The notes under the pieces are model-generated. The model was not told the origin of the DNA, made no database searches, and was given only the letters and a program-made list of their open reading frames with translations. Position numbers and translations under genes: made by a program. Below, piece after piece: positions 27,709-35,290 of a stretch of 35,290 nt of DNA. Source of the DNA: a virus; IMG/VR virus record IMGVR_UViG_3300037247_000376, positions 1-35,290 of that record; one strand, 5' to 3'. The first letter of the stretch is position 1. Every line of letters starts with the position of its first letter.

Positions 27709-27933
27709 TCAATTCCGAACCACGTCGGCGAAGGACTCTCCTCCGTCGACCTCGTCCTCCTCGGCGGGGATCTCCTCGACGCGGACCGTTACCTGCTCAG
27801 CAATTATAACCTCGTCCTCCTGGCCGGCGCTCGCCGGCGGCTCCTTGTTGAGTGTTAGCGCACTCGCCAGCGCCACGCCGACCAGGAGCCCACTCGTCCA
27901 GACGGCCGCGGTCCAGAACCAGAGCGTTATCAT
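27709..27933 (-). CDS. Small membrane protein, lysis region
   Basis: 74 residues, ATG at 27933 overlapping the previous gene by 4 bases. One membrane span (LWFWTAAVWTSGLLVGVALA) at the N-terminus and an acidic soluble tail (EQVTVRVEEIPAEEDEVDGG). Together with the neighbouring membrane protein it may assist lysis (second holin or antiholin), inferred from position. Confidence 0.65.
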   Translation of the reverse strand: MITLWFWTAAVWTSGLLVGVALASALTLNKEPPASAGQEDEVIIAEQVTVRVEEIPAEEDEVDGGESFADVVRN

Positions 27934-28091
27934 CCGCCGCGCCCCACGAAGTAGATCCCGGCTCCGACTAGGAGTAGGCCCAGGACGAGCCCCACTCCGA
28001 CGGGCCAGGCGCTACGGAGGGCTGGCAATACCAGTACACCGAATAATGGTGCAAGGCCGCTGACGGCGATCTGAGGGCGTCTCGCCATCAT
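27930..28091 (-). CDS. 53-residue membrane protein, lysis region
   Basis: ATG at 28091 (a second ATG follows directly at 28088), overlapping the upstream stop. MMARRPQIAVSGLAPLFGVL, VLPALRSAWPVGVGLVLGLL, LVGAGIYFVGRGG: two short membrane segments separated by RSAWP. The size and position suggest a holin-like or lysis-accessory role. The long frame continuing to 28715 is shadow. Confidence 0.6.
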   Translation of the reverse strand: MMARRPQIAVSGLAPLFGVLVLPALRSAWPVGVGLVLGLLLVGAGIYFVGRGG

Positions 28092-28474
28092 GTGATCGCC
28101 GCCGTCACGCCCTGGACGGTGCGGAACCTGCCGGCGTTCGGCGTGTAGATCGAGCCGGCCGCCGTCTTCACCTGGATATCGAAGTAGTAGTCGCGGCCGA
28201 TCTCCGGCAGGGCGGTGTCGGTATCGCTGAGATCGAAGCGGACCGCGCCCGTCCCGTCGGCGCCGGTGTCGGTGATCTGGCCTGTCCCGGGTGAGTCCGT
28301 CGGCGTGATCTGCTTGTTGATGATCGCCTCCGAGTCGGCGTCGTCCGGGTGCTCCTTCAGTGTGAACCAAGCATCGGTGATCGTCGTCCCGGAGGGGACG
28401 AGCGTTATCGTGCGGGTGATCTCGAGGTCGTCGCCCGAGACTACGTTGTCGATCCTGTCGTCTAGCGTCGGCAT
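28088..28474 (-). CDS. Tail-associated beta protein (BppU N-terminal-like)
   Basis: 128 residues, ATG at 28474. Pattern: MPTLDDRIDNVVSGDDLEIT, RTITLVPSGTTITDAWFTLK, then GTGAVRFDLSDTDTALPEIG and YYFDIQVKTAAGSIYTPNAG with GRFRTVQGVT at the end. This 'D-L---R-I------I--AW-T-K' plus 'Y-FDIQVK...G----T---G' layout is common in baseplate or tail-tip accessory proteins with an immunoglobulin-like fold. It is probably a distal tail component. Confidence 0.65.
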   Translation of the reverse strand: MPTLDDRIDNVVSGDDLEITRTITLVPSGTTITDAWFTLKEHPDDADSEAIINKQITPTDSPGTGQITDTGADGTGAVRFDLSDTDTALPEIGRDYYFDIQVKTAAGSIYTPNAGRFRTVQGVTAAIT

Positions 28475-28483
28475 GGTTCCCTC

Positions 28484-29317
28484 CTAGACTGTGGCCGTTT
28501 CCTTCTCCCGTATGCTGACCGAATCGTCCTCGGCTCCGATGCTGACGGAGGCGGCGTCGACCGCCTTCAGCGCGACCGTGCCGTCGTCGATATGAGGCGG
28601 TGATATGTGCGGCGGCGGCGCGTGGCCCATCGTCAGCGGCGACGGTGCCGGATAGTAGACGCGGGGATGGGGCGCGTTCGTCCCTCCGGTGTTCACGCCC
28701 AGGACGCCGCCCCACTGGTCGCGGAGTTGATCCGTGTTCACTACCGGCGCGTACAGGATGCCGCCGTTGCGGTAGAAGCGCGGCGACATTCCCTTGCCGT
28801 AGGCTTCCCGGACCCGCTGCGGCACGACGTGGTTCCAGATGGCGAGCTCGCTACACTCCACTCCCAGAGCGAGGCTGGCCCCGAATGCAGATCCCACTCT
28901 CGCCGGAGCGTTGGTGACACGCATAGCGGTAGGGCCCGGCGTTCCGAGCCAAACCGCGTCTGCTTCCAATACGCCGTTGACCCATATCTCGATGTCGTCT
29001 AAGGCGGCATCCCACCATGCCATGATTCGGTAGAGGGAGCCGCTGGCCAGGTTCAAGCCCGTGGTCTGCATCGCCAGGGATGCAGGGCTTCCCCCACTCC
29101 CAACGACGGCGAAACCTAGCTCGTCCGTGTCGCGAATCTGTAACGTATAGGCGATGTCGGGGAAGGAGTTGTTCGCTTTCGTGGCCACAGCCCTTCCAGT
29201 GACCGCAGCATCGGTCAGGCGTACCGTCACAGCCACAGTGATGGCCGTCAGGCCATCAGTAGCGATGTCACCGTAGCCTACATGGTCGCTGCCACCGTCG
29301 GTGAGGTCTATAGCCAC
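28484..29317 (-). CDS. Lectin-like (LamG/concanavalin) tail protein, receptor-binding candidate
   Basis: 277 residues from the GTG at 29317 (GAGAGGTCTAGC upstream). The first 190 residues look like a concanavalin A/LamG jelly roll: DHVGYGDIATDGLTAITVAV, NNSFPDIAYTLQIRDTDELG, GSLYRIMAWWDAALDDIEIW, VNGVLEADAVWLGTPGPTAM, LALGVECSELAIWNHVVPQR. The C-terminal region is proline/histidine-rich (MGHAPPPHISPPHIDDGT). Such domains bind sugars or surface polymers. It is the best candidate here for host recognition together with the hub protein. It has a lower GC content than its neighbours, which hints at exchange. Confidence 0.7.
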   Translation of the reverse strand: MAIDLTDGGSDHVGYGDIATDGLTAITVAVTVRLTDAAVTGRAVATKANNSFPDIAYTLQIRDTDELGFAVVGSGGSPASLAMQTTGLNLASGSLYRIMAWWDAALDDIEIWVNGVLEADAVWLGTPGPTAMRVTNAPARVGSAFGASLALGVECSELAIWNHVVPQRVREAYGKGMSPRFYRNGGILYAPVVNTDQLRDQWGGVLGVNTGGTNAPHPRVYYPAPSPLTMGHAPPPHISPPHIDDGTVALKAVDAASVSIGAEDDSVSIREKETATV

Positions 29318-29318
29318 G

Positions 29319-29573
29319 CTAGACCTCTCCGATCCTCGCCTCCGCGACGTCGAACAGGAGCCGCGCCTTCTGGCGCGCCGTCAGCGCCGACCGCGCCGCC
29401 GCCGATAGCGCTGCGCTGAAGCTGGCGGCGTTGGCGTTGATCCAGTCGTCGGTCGCGTCGACCGCCGCCCGGAGCTCCGTCTTCGACAGGGGCAACGGCT
29501 CCCTGTCCGCGCTCGACCGCTCCATGTAATCGGCGAATAGTTTCCGCCGCTTCGCGTCCGTCAATTTAGCCAT
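29319..29573 (-). CDS. Small tail-region protein
   Basis: 84 residues, ATG at 29573 with GAGAGGCAGGCG upstream. MAKLTDAKRRKLFADYMERS, LSKTELRAAVDATDDWINAN, ASFSAALSAAARSALTARQK, then LLFDVAEARIGEV. Fully helical, a type frequent among tail-module genes of uncultured siphophages, but with no known role. Confidence 0.65.
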   Translation of the reverse strand: MAKLTDAKRRKLFADYMERSSADREPLPLSKTELRAAVDATDDWINANAASFSAALSAAARSALTARQKARLLFDVAEARIGEV

Positions 29574-29585
29574 CGCCTGCCTCTC

Positions 29586-30080
29586 CTACTGCTCGTCGAT
29601 CGTTACCTTCTTGATCTCGATATCCCCGCTCGCCGTGTCCTCGACGACGTTGTCGGCGTCCCTTGTGACTTTCAGCCGGTACTCCTCACCGACGAGGAGG
29701 CCGTCAATCTGCGCGTTCGACAGATCGATCGTCGCGACGCCGACGTGTCCATTCGTTGCTGGAACCGCGTCCGTGACGGACTGAGCGACCGCGAAGCCGT
29801 CGCTGTCGGTGTCCTGGACTTCGTCGCCGACACGCTCGATCGCAGCGTCGAGGCGGACGTTGCCCGACGTGGCGCTGCTCATCGAATAGTGAACCTTGAC
29901 CCGAATCCCGCCGCCAGCGTAGTACGCCGGGAGGACGGACGAGACGATCATGCTCTCGTCCGCGTCGGCGTCTCCGTCGAGGACGGGCTGAGCATTGCGC
30001 ACATCGAACGTCATCGGCGCTGTTGCTGGCGGCTCGTTGTTGAGCGCCCCGAATGTTGCGAGTCGGTTCCCTGTCGCCAT
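29586..30080 (-). CDS. Tail structural beta protein
   Basis: 164 residues, ATG at 30080 with GGAGGGCAGATT upstream; a 14-residue longer start is rejected. MATGNRLATFGALNNEPPAT, MTFDVRNAQPVLDGDADADE, VLPAYYAGGGIRVKVHYSMS, GNVRLDAAIERVGDEVQDTD, VATIDLSNAQIDGLLVGEEY. The pattern is that of a jelly-roll-type structural protein found in phage tail fibres or tips ('P-L-FD-------V----Y-GG--V---W---'). The exact role is unknown. Confidence 0.65.
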   Translation of the reverse strand: MATGNRLATFGALNNEPPATAPMTFDVRNAQPVLDGDADADESMIVSSVLPAYYAGGGIRVKVHYSMSSATSGNVRLDAAIERVGDEVQDTDSDGFAVAQSVTDAVPATNGHVGVATIDLSNAQIDGLLVGEEYRLKVTRDADNVVEDTASGDIEIKKVTIDEQ

Positions 30081-30091
30081 AATCTGCCCTC

Positions 30092-30604
30092 CTATTGTAG
30101 CCCGAGCTCGGTTGAAAGCCACGCGACCAGGTCGTCCTCGGCGGCGTCGGGAGATCCGCCGGCGTAGGACGTCGCGACAAGCGTCGCGGCGATCGAGCGG
30201 TCCGCCTCGTCGACGTCGTCGGCGCCGAGGTCGCGGTCCCGGGCGAACCGGCGCAGCGCCTTGCCGGCGTCCCGCAGGCTCCGTTTATCCTCGCGCCCCG
30301 ACCGCGCCAGGAGATCCGCGACGAGCTCGTCGGCGCCGGCGCGGTCCTCCGGGATCTCGACGCCGATCAGCTGCCGGACGATCGGCTCCCGGATCTCGAT
30401 CGTGCGGGCGATCAGCCGCCGCCGCAGCGCCGGCGTCGCGAACCTAACCCCGGCCCAAAGGACCGGCACACCGTTGCTCCTCATCTTGTCCATTAGCGCC
30501 CGGTCGACCGTCTGCCCCTCCGTAAACTGCGACACGACGCCCGGCAAATAGTAGGCGCAGGCGTTGACCTCGGCGAGCCAGGACTTCGTCAGTCGGTACG
30601 CCAC
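30092..30604 (-). CDS. Tail-region protein of unknown function
   Basis: 170 residues from the GTG at 30604, sharing one base with the upstream TAG. MAYRLTKSWLAEVNACAYYL, PGVVSQFTEGQTVDRALMDK, WAGVRFATPALRRRLIARTI, EIREPIVRQLIGVEIPEDRA, then helical repeats to the end. Mostly helical with an acidic C-terminus. No recognised family. Confidence 0.6.
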   Translation of the reverse strand: MAYRLTKSWLAEVNACAYYLPGVVSQFTEGQTVDRALMDKMRSNGVPVLWAGVRFATPALRRRLIARTIEIREPIVRQLIGVEIPEDRAGADELVADLLARSGREDKRSLRDAGKALRRFARDRDLGADDVDEADRSIAATLVATSYAGGSPDAAEDDLVAWLSTELGLQ

Positions 30605-30840
30605 TAGATCGTCCTCGTCGCCGCGTCGTCGAAGCGGAAGATTTTGTCGTGGCCGAATCTGTAGACGAGCGTCGTATCGCTGATATTGAAAACGAGCTCG
30701 CCGGGCTGTAGGTCCTCGCGGTCGATGCTGCCCCAAACGACGTCGATAACGCGCGGGAAGTTGTACGGCCGCTGGACCCGAGGCAGGGGCAACTCGCGGC
30801 CCTCCTTCAATGCCGAGATATCGTGTCGACGAACCCTCAC
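30604..30840 (-). CDS. Small tail-region protein
   Basis: 78 residues from the GTG at 30840, overlapping the hub stop (GTGA). MRVRRHDISALKEGRELPLP, RVQRPYNFPRVIDVVWGSID, REDLQPGELVFNISDTTLVY. Beta-rich, with no recognised family; probably structural because of its place between hub and fibre genes. Confidence 0.6.
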   Translation of the reverse strand: MRVRRHDISALKEGRELPLPRVQRPYNFPRVIDVVWGSIDREDLQPGELVFNISDTTLVYRFGHDKIFRFDDAATRTI

Positions 30841-33275
30841 TTCGCCTCCAAGATCAGCGCCGTGTGGATCAGCTGCTTCCTCGCTTGCGAGTGCCGGATC
30901 CCCTCGATGAAGCACTCGACGCCCTTGTTGCCGGATGGCTGCGGACTGTGGGATTGGAAGGTGGCCCGGACCAGGATCCGCTCGTCGAGGTCGAGCGCGA
31001 ACTGTGTCGCGTAGATCAGATCTTCATCGCCGTTGTCGCCCCCCTGAGCGTTGAGCGGGACGGTGTAGCGGGCGACGGCTACCTTGTACTTCGTGAGGAG
31101 TCGAGTCGCGATCGCGGCCATCTCGGCCGTGTTGCTTTCCTGCAGCGGCATCGCGACCGTGAGCGGTCGGATGAAGGAGAGCGTCGCGTCCTCGTCCTCG
31201 ACCTGCGAGGCCTCGCTCGGCGGGTCGATCGAGGTTCCTCGGAGCGCGAGATAGGAAACGCTCGTCGTGGCCGTCGGCTCCATATCGCAGCCCACGGCGA
31301 AGTTGACCATCTCCTTGTTGAACGTCCCGACCTTCGTCAGGAAGACGACGGCCATCGCGAACTGCGAATAGAGCGCCCGGAAGTCCTCACCGTCAACGAC
31401 GTCCCGCACCGGCGCCAGCTGCCAGAGCGAGGATACCTCGGCCCCTTCCTTATGCGTTCCGCGGCTGGTGACGATCACGCGGTTGATCCGATCCCGGGCA
31501 TCGTGACGCCACATAAGGCCGGGCGCGAATTGCATCAAGCCGTCGCCGTCGGCGAGGACAGCCCGAGGTACAACCTCGACGGATTGCCGCCAGTCGTCAT
31601 CGTGGAAGGTGATCTCGCCTCCGGTCACTGTATCCTTCGCCTTGACGAACAGCTGGCCCGGCTCCGAGTCTACGATATCGTCGAAGAACGGGCCGGCCGG
31701 CTCGTTGTAGGCGGCGATCGGCTGAAGGTTCGTCGCTTGGCCGGCGCGTAGGTCGCGCTGGATAACGGCGGTTTCAAGGACGCAATGGAGCGAGTCGATG
31801 CGGATGGTCCGTGCTACGGGCGAACCAGGAGGCGTACGGAAGAACCACTCCCTTGTCGTACCGAGCGTCGTGAGGTCAACATTGGTGAACTCGACCTTCT
31901 TCCATGCCTGCGTAATCAGAATGTTGGTTGTGGCCAGGACGACGCTACCGTCTCGCACGATCTCGACCCTAAAGGTAGTATCGGCGTCGCCTGGTTTCAT
32001 CCGCATTCGAGCCGAGAAGCGATACTTTCCGGCGACGATGACATCGCCGGTGAAGGTGTATTTAAGCCCTTCTTGAGAGCCGACGCCTGCCATGTTGTAG
32101 CCAGCCCACCAATCGCCCTCGAATGTCTCCTCGAAGTCGTCCTTCATAACATCGGTATGGGCCCAGACGCCGACTTCCAGCGAGCCGCCGCCGCCGGGAG
32201 CGACGGCAGTCCAGTTGCGATAATTGTTCGTCGTGAGAATCGTCGCGTCCTCGTTGCCGTAGTTGCTAATGAGCTCTCCCTCGAGCCGGTCGATGATCCG
32301 GTCGAGCAGGACGTCGGCGGACTTGAACGCCATCGCCCCGAGGTTGAGCTCGCGGTCCTTCAGGATCTCGAGGAAGTCGCCGCAGGTGATCGTCGCCGTC
32401 TGGTTCTTCTTGTCATCGGCGCCGCTCACGTCTAGGAGGAAGCCCTCGAACAGCAGGAATGACGGATTCGCAACGCGGCTGCTCTGCGAGGCGTCTGCTG
32501 TCCCCGCCCACGAGCATCCGGGCTGACGCCCGTCAACGTAGGGCCGAAGATCGGAGCCAGCGTAGACCATCGAAGCGTCTATATCGAAGCTGTACGGGAA
32601 GCCGCCCGACACGTCGACGAATTGTAGCTCGAGCCGTGCTGCTGTCCCGGGAGAGGTCGCCGTAATGAAGAACCCCTCCCAGTCTGAGGCTCCGCTTAGA
32701 GTGATGGTCTTCTCATCGGTGCTAATGAGAGCCCCGGCTGCGGTTCTCCATCGCAGAACTATCTTGATCTGCTTCGAGGTCGATTCCTCGTTTTTAATGC
32801 GGAGTTTCCACGTATAGGCCGTGGAAGCGTTGACGAGCAGGTAGTCGGATAGGTCAAAGTTGCGCTTGAACACGTTGGATGGTGAGCTGGCGAACGTGAC
32901 TTTGATGCAGGAAGATCCGGTCCAGCTATCAGTCGTAATGAGCGCGATACTTGCGCCACCAGTGACAATGAATGCCGCCGTCTTGTCCATCGAGGGCGTA
33001 TCGTCGACATTCGTGGTCGCGGGCTCCGTCCACTCAACGAACAGCCGCACCGGAACGTAGTCCTCGAGGCCGGAGACGACACCGCTCTCTGACGCCCATC
33101 GGCCGTCGCGGTTGTTCATCACGGCGATGAGCCGGCCCGGCACCATGCGGCCGAGCGCGTCCGTGCGGCCGCGGGTGATCTCGAAGGAGTAGAGCCGAGG
33201 CGTCTCGTCCTGCGACCAGGTGCCGTCGCCCGCCGTGTCGAGCTCGAGCTTGACGGCGAAGTCGGCCAGGCTCAT
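30837..33275 (-). CDS. Large tail hub / tail-tip protein with two carbohydrate-binding-like insertions
   Basis: 812 residues, ATG at 33275 overlapping the tape-measure stop (ATGA). The frame continuing to 33776 is antisense to tape measure and is rejected. The start MSLADFAVKLELDTAGDGTW and LYSFEITRGRTDALGRMVPG are typical of distal tail/hub proteins following the tape measure. Two jelly-roll-like modules are inserted: about 90-265 (SCIKVTFASSPSNVFKRNFD, TAYTWKLRIKNEES, AARLELQFVDVSG) and about 350-500 (FEGDWWAGYNMAGVGS, GKYRFSARMRMKPGDADTTF, TIRIDSLHCVLE). The latter resemble CBM4/9-type folds. The C-terminal third (YLALRGTSIDPPSEASQVED, LTKYKVAVARYTVPLNAQGG) is the rest of the hub. It probably anchors the tail tip and contacts host sugars. 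Confidence 0.75.
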   Translation of the reverse strand: MSLADFAVKLELDTAGDGTWSQDETPRLYSFEITRGRTDALGRMVPGRLIAVMNNRDGRWASESGVVSGLEDYVPVRLFVEWTEPATTNVDDTPSMDKTAAFIVTGGASIALITTDSWTGSSCIKVTFASSPSNVFKRNFDLSDYLLVNASTAYTWKLRIKNEESTSKQIKIVLRWRTAAGALISTDEKTITLSGASDWEGFFITATSPGTAARLELQFVDVSGGFPYSFDIDASMVYAGSDLRPYVDGRQPGCSWAGTADASQSSRVANPSFLLFEGFLLDVSGADDKKNQTATITCGDFLEILKDRELNLGAMAFKSADVLLDRIIDRLEGELISNYGNEDATILTTNNYRNWTAVAPGGGGSLEVGVWAHTDVMKDDFEETFEGDWWAGYNMAGVGSQEGLKYTFTGDVIVAGKYRFSARMRMKPGDADTTFRVEIVRDGSVVLATTNILITQAWKKVEFTNVDLTTLGTTREWFFRTPPGSPVARTIRIDSLHCVLETAVIQRDLRAGQATNLQPIAAYNEPAGPFFDDIVDSEPGQLFVKAKDTVTGGEITFHDDDWRQSVEVVPRAVLADGDGLMQFAPGLMWRHDARDRINRVIVTSRGTHKEGAEVSSLWQLAPVRDVVDGEDFRALYSQFAMAVVFLTKVGTFNKEMVNFAVGCDMEPTATTSVSYLALRGTSIDPPSEASQVEDEDATLSFIRPLTVAMPLQESNTAEMAAIATRLLTKYKVAVARYTVPLNAQGGDNGDEDLIYATQFALDLDERILVRATFQSHSPQPSGNKGVECFIEGIRHSQARKQLIHTALILEAK

Positions 33276-35290
33276 GCGCGCTGTAGGTCCAGCTGCCGCT
33301 CGATCTCCGGCAGCATGGCCCTGACCTCCGAAGCGAGATCCGTCGGGTTCGGCGGGAACTTGCTCTGAATTACGAGCGTCAGGTGAAGGCCCCCGCCGCC
33401 GCCGGCCCGGGCGCCTGATGACAGGAGGGCGCCGCCGCCGCCAGCCGCGATCCCTCCGGTGACGTTGCCGACCGCAGCGTTGACCTTGAGCGCCTGCCCC
33501 TCGACACCTTTCTGAAGGCCCTTCATAAGGTTCGCGCCGACCTCCATCATCACCTTCGACGGCGAGAAGATCCCGAGCGGGTTCGTGATCGCGCCGATGA
33601 TATCGTTCGCGAGTTGCTTCAGGTCCTCGAATATCCTGATCGCCCTGGCCTTGATGCCGTTCCACAGGCCAGAGATGAGCTGCCAGCCGGCGAACCACAG
33701 GCGCGACGCGAGGCTGCCGACGGCGTTGCTGATTCTTGTTGCCAGGCCGGACAGCCAGGAAAATACACTGCCCCATTGCGCCAAGTAGCCCTTCGCCAGG
33801 CCGATGAGGAGGTCCTTCCCCTTCTGCGTGAGCAGCCCTGCTACGTTGCCGATCGCCGCAGGGATCCCGAGGATCTTCGCGACGACGTCGTCCCTCGTCT
33901 CGGCGATCTTCGTCTGAACGTCGGTCCGCAGGAACTCGAAGATCTCGACGGCCTTGTTCCAGATGTTCGTAAAGCCCCGCACCAGGCGATCCTTGAAATC
34001 CGTCACGACTTCGACAACCGTGTCCTTCAAGCCAGTTGCGATGTCGACGACCTTGTCCTTCAGCGTTGTCCAGAGCTCGACGACCTTATCCTTCAGGTCA
34101 GTGACGAGCTCGAATACCGTGTCCTTCAGCTCTGTGAAGAAGGCGATGATATCGTCCTTGAACGTGATGACCGCGAGGACGATCAGCCCAAGCGGGCCCG
34201 CCAGGATCGCGAGGATCAGCGGCCAGTTTCCCTCGAGCCAATCGATTACCGCTCGAACAGCGCCGACGACCGCGTCCCTGATCTCCTCGAACTTCCCGAC
34301 GATGAAGTCCTTCGCGGCGCCGATGTTGTCCTTCAGCAACCCGAGCAGGGCGATGAAACCGATGATCGCGACGATCCCGATCGCGACCGGCCCGAAGGCG
34401 AGCAGGATAGCGATGCCGATCGCTGCGATGGCGGCGATGAGGACCGGCTTATTGTTGACGATGAACTTCACCAGCGGCTCGAGTACGTCCATGATGACGC
34501 CGACGCCGGTCTTGAACACTTTCGCGAACGCCTCGACGTGAGGGCGGATATCCTGGATCGCCTTCTCGGCCTTCTCGATGGCGATCGGTAGGTTCTTCTC
34601 GAGGAACGGCAGCGCCTTGTCGAGCGCCTTCGTGAGGAGCGGCAGAATTTTGATCCCGATCTCGGTGAGCGTCACCTTCAGGAGGTTGATCGCCTTGTTC
34701 AGCTTGAATGAGGCCGTCTTCGCCATCGTGTCGAAGGCCTCCTCGGAGGCGCCGGCGGAGCTCATCGTCTCACCGAGGGCGTCGGCCATCGCTTCGGCGT
34801 TCGGGCCGGTCAGTTGCATGACGGCGTTCATCGCCTCGACAGAGCCGAACAGATCCCGGAAGTCCTGCTCGGGCATCGAGCTGCGCAGCTCCTCGAAGAT
34901 GCCAGTCGCCGTCCCGCCTTGCGCCACCAGCTCGGCCAAGCCGGCGCCGGCCATCTCACGGATCGCCTTGTCCAGCTCGGAGCCGCCCTTCGACGCCTCA
35001 ACGAACGCCTGGCGCAGCTGCGTAGTGGCGACCGACGTTGGGACGCCCTGAGCCGTCATCACGGCCATCGCCGCCGCTACCTCCTCGAAGCCGATCCCGA
35101 GCGAGGCGGCCGTCGGGATCACATTGAACAGCGAGGCCGAGAGCTCCTCGAAGTTTGTCTTGCCGAGCCGGACCGCCGTAAACATGACGTCGGACGTGGC
35201 GCCGGCCGAGAGCGCCGAGTCGCCGTAGGCGTTGACGACGGACGTGATGCCGTCGACCGCCGTCTCGAGATCCGTCACGCCGCCGATCGC
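33272..35290 (-). CDS. Tape measure protein, residues 132-803
   Basis: Continuation of the frame starting at 520 in the circular genome; stop at 33272. Blocks of the PhageMin_Tail/TIGR01760 domain: TDLETAVDGITSVVNAYGDS, GATSDVMFTAVRLGKTNFEE, GIGFEEVAAAMAVMTAQGVP, TSVATTQLRQAFVEASKGGS. After helical segments comes a hydrophobic stretch of about 40 residues (LIAAIAAIGIAILLAFGPVA, IVAIIGFIALLGLLKD), likely to insert into the host membrane. Five 11-residue repeats starting LKD follow, then GVEGQALKVNAAVGNVTGGI and a glycine-rich region. Its length (803 residues) predicts a tail of roughly 120 nm under the usual 0.15 nm per residue rule. Confidence 0.93.
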   Translation of the reverse strand, partial: AIGGVTDLETAVDGITSVVNAYGDSALSAGATSDVMFTAVRLGKTNFEELSASLFNVIPTAASLGIGFEEVAAAMAVMTAQGVPTSVATTQLRQAFVEASKGGSELDKAIREMAGAGLAELVAQGGTATGIFEELRSSMPEQDFRDLFGSVEAMNAVMQLTGPNAEAMADALGETMSSAGASEEAFDTMAKTASFKLNKAINLLKVTLTEIGIKILPLLTKALDKALPFLEKNLPIAIEKAEKAIQDIRPHVEAFAKVFKTGVGVIMDVLEPLVKFIVNNKPVLIAAIAAIGIAILLAFGPVAIGIVAIIGFIALLGLLKDNIGAAKDFIVGKFEEIRDAVVGAVRAVIDWLEGNWPLILAILAGPLGLIVLAVITFKDDIIAFFTELKDTVFELVTDLKDKVVELWTTLKDKVVDIATGLKDTVVEVVTDFKDRLVRGFTNIWNKAVEIFEFLRTDVQTKIAETRDDVVAKILGIPAAIGNVAGLLTQKGKDLLIGLAKGYLAQWGSVFSWLSGLATRISNAVGSLASRLWFAGWQLISGLWNGIKARAIRIFEDLKQLANDIIGAITNPLGIFSPSKVMMEVGANLMKGLQKGVEGQALKVNAAVGNVTGGIAAGGGGALLSSGARAGGGGGLHLTLVIQSKFPPNPTDLASEVRAMLPEIERQLDLQRA
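33965..34129 (-). repeat. Five 33-bp repeats in the tape measure
   Basis: Codons for LKD, LKD, LKD, LKD and FKD begin at 34129, 34096, 34063, 34030 and 33997, exactly 33 bases apart. Consensus unit: LKDKVVELVTD. Eleven-residue periodicity is a known tape-measure feature; gain or loss of units changes tail length in steps. Confidence 0.85.
35164..35290. repeat. Terminal direct repeat, right copy
   Basis: Identical to bases 1-127. Removing one copy gives a circular sequence of 35,163 bp without interrupting any gene. Confidence 0.95.

Noticed and set aside
33276-33776. N-terminal extension of the tail hub frame
   Set aside because: It overlaps tape-measure coding in another phase. The ATG at 33275 overlaps the tape-measure stop as in the other junctions.
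1-35290. Integrase, attachment site or CRISPR array
   Set aside because: No recombinase motifs, tRNA-like attachment site or spaced repeat array were found. The 127-bp terminal repeat is better explained as circular assembly overlap.

Overview
The window is one complete, circularly closed genome of a tailed double-stranded DNA virus (siphovirus-type phage with an HK97-fold head). The first 127 bases are repeated exactly as the last 127 bases, so the unique genome is 35,163 bp and the tape-measure gene runs across the join. Base composition is strongly GC-rich, most genes overlap by 1-17 bases (ATGA or GTGA junctions), and GTG starts are common. No integrase, excisionase, DNA polymerase, tRNA gene or CRISPR array is visible. 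The host cannot be named. The endolysin (GH25 muramidase, collagen-like linker, LysM domain) and the absence of recognisable spanins suggest a GC-rich bacterium with a thick, Gram-positive-type wall.

Layout. Almost everything is on the minus strand, so transcription runs from high to low coordinates. The packaging, head and tail block starts at about 15.3 kb: RAMA-domain/zinc protein, TerS, TerL, a cluster of tiny membrane and basic proteins, two zinc-ribbon proteins, a portal-MuF fusion, HK97-type protease, major capsid protein, a probable decoration protein, connectors, two paralogous tail-tube proteins, and a tail assembly chaperone with a probable -1 frameshift. It crosses position 1 into the tape measure (35.3-33.3 kb), the large tail hub protein, small tail proteins, a lectin-like tail protein, lysis genes (27.9-26.4 kb), and ends in a sigma-factor-like protein at 26.0 kb. 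A 141-bp palindrome-rich non-coding patch (25.86-26.0 kb) separates this block from the early region.

The early region (25.8-18.5 kb, minus strand) has two transcription units. The first (25.8-21.8 kb) starts at a strong promoter carrying an operator, encodes a RecT-type annealing protein and many small proteins, and ends at a hairpin terminator. The second (21.7-18.5 kb) starts at another strong promoter and encodes a PD-(D/E)XK-like nuclease, a RuvC-like resolvase and several zinc-knuckle proteins. Two plus-strand units interrupt the map: a winged-helix regulator (15.4-15.7 kb), and a five-gene unit (17.2-18.6 kb) that ends with a membrane-anchored, cysteine-containing 3D/RlpA-like domain protein.

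The most interesting signals are: (i) a virtually identical promoter/operator, G(T/C)ATACGTATAC set over the -10 box, in front of the plus-strand unit and the first early unit, with a related element at the regulator gene; (ii) a 13-bp perfect inverted repeat enclosing 94 nt that would form the 5' end of the ParB-methyltransferase mRNA; (iii) three genes whose reading frames lack an ordinary start codon where one is expected (TerL, an EXLDI-like regulator, the 3D-domain protein); (iv) a RAMA-domain protein with a zinc ribbon in the same phage as a ParB-domain DNA methyltransferase; and (v) about ten small cysteine/histidine-rich proteins.
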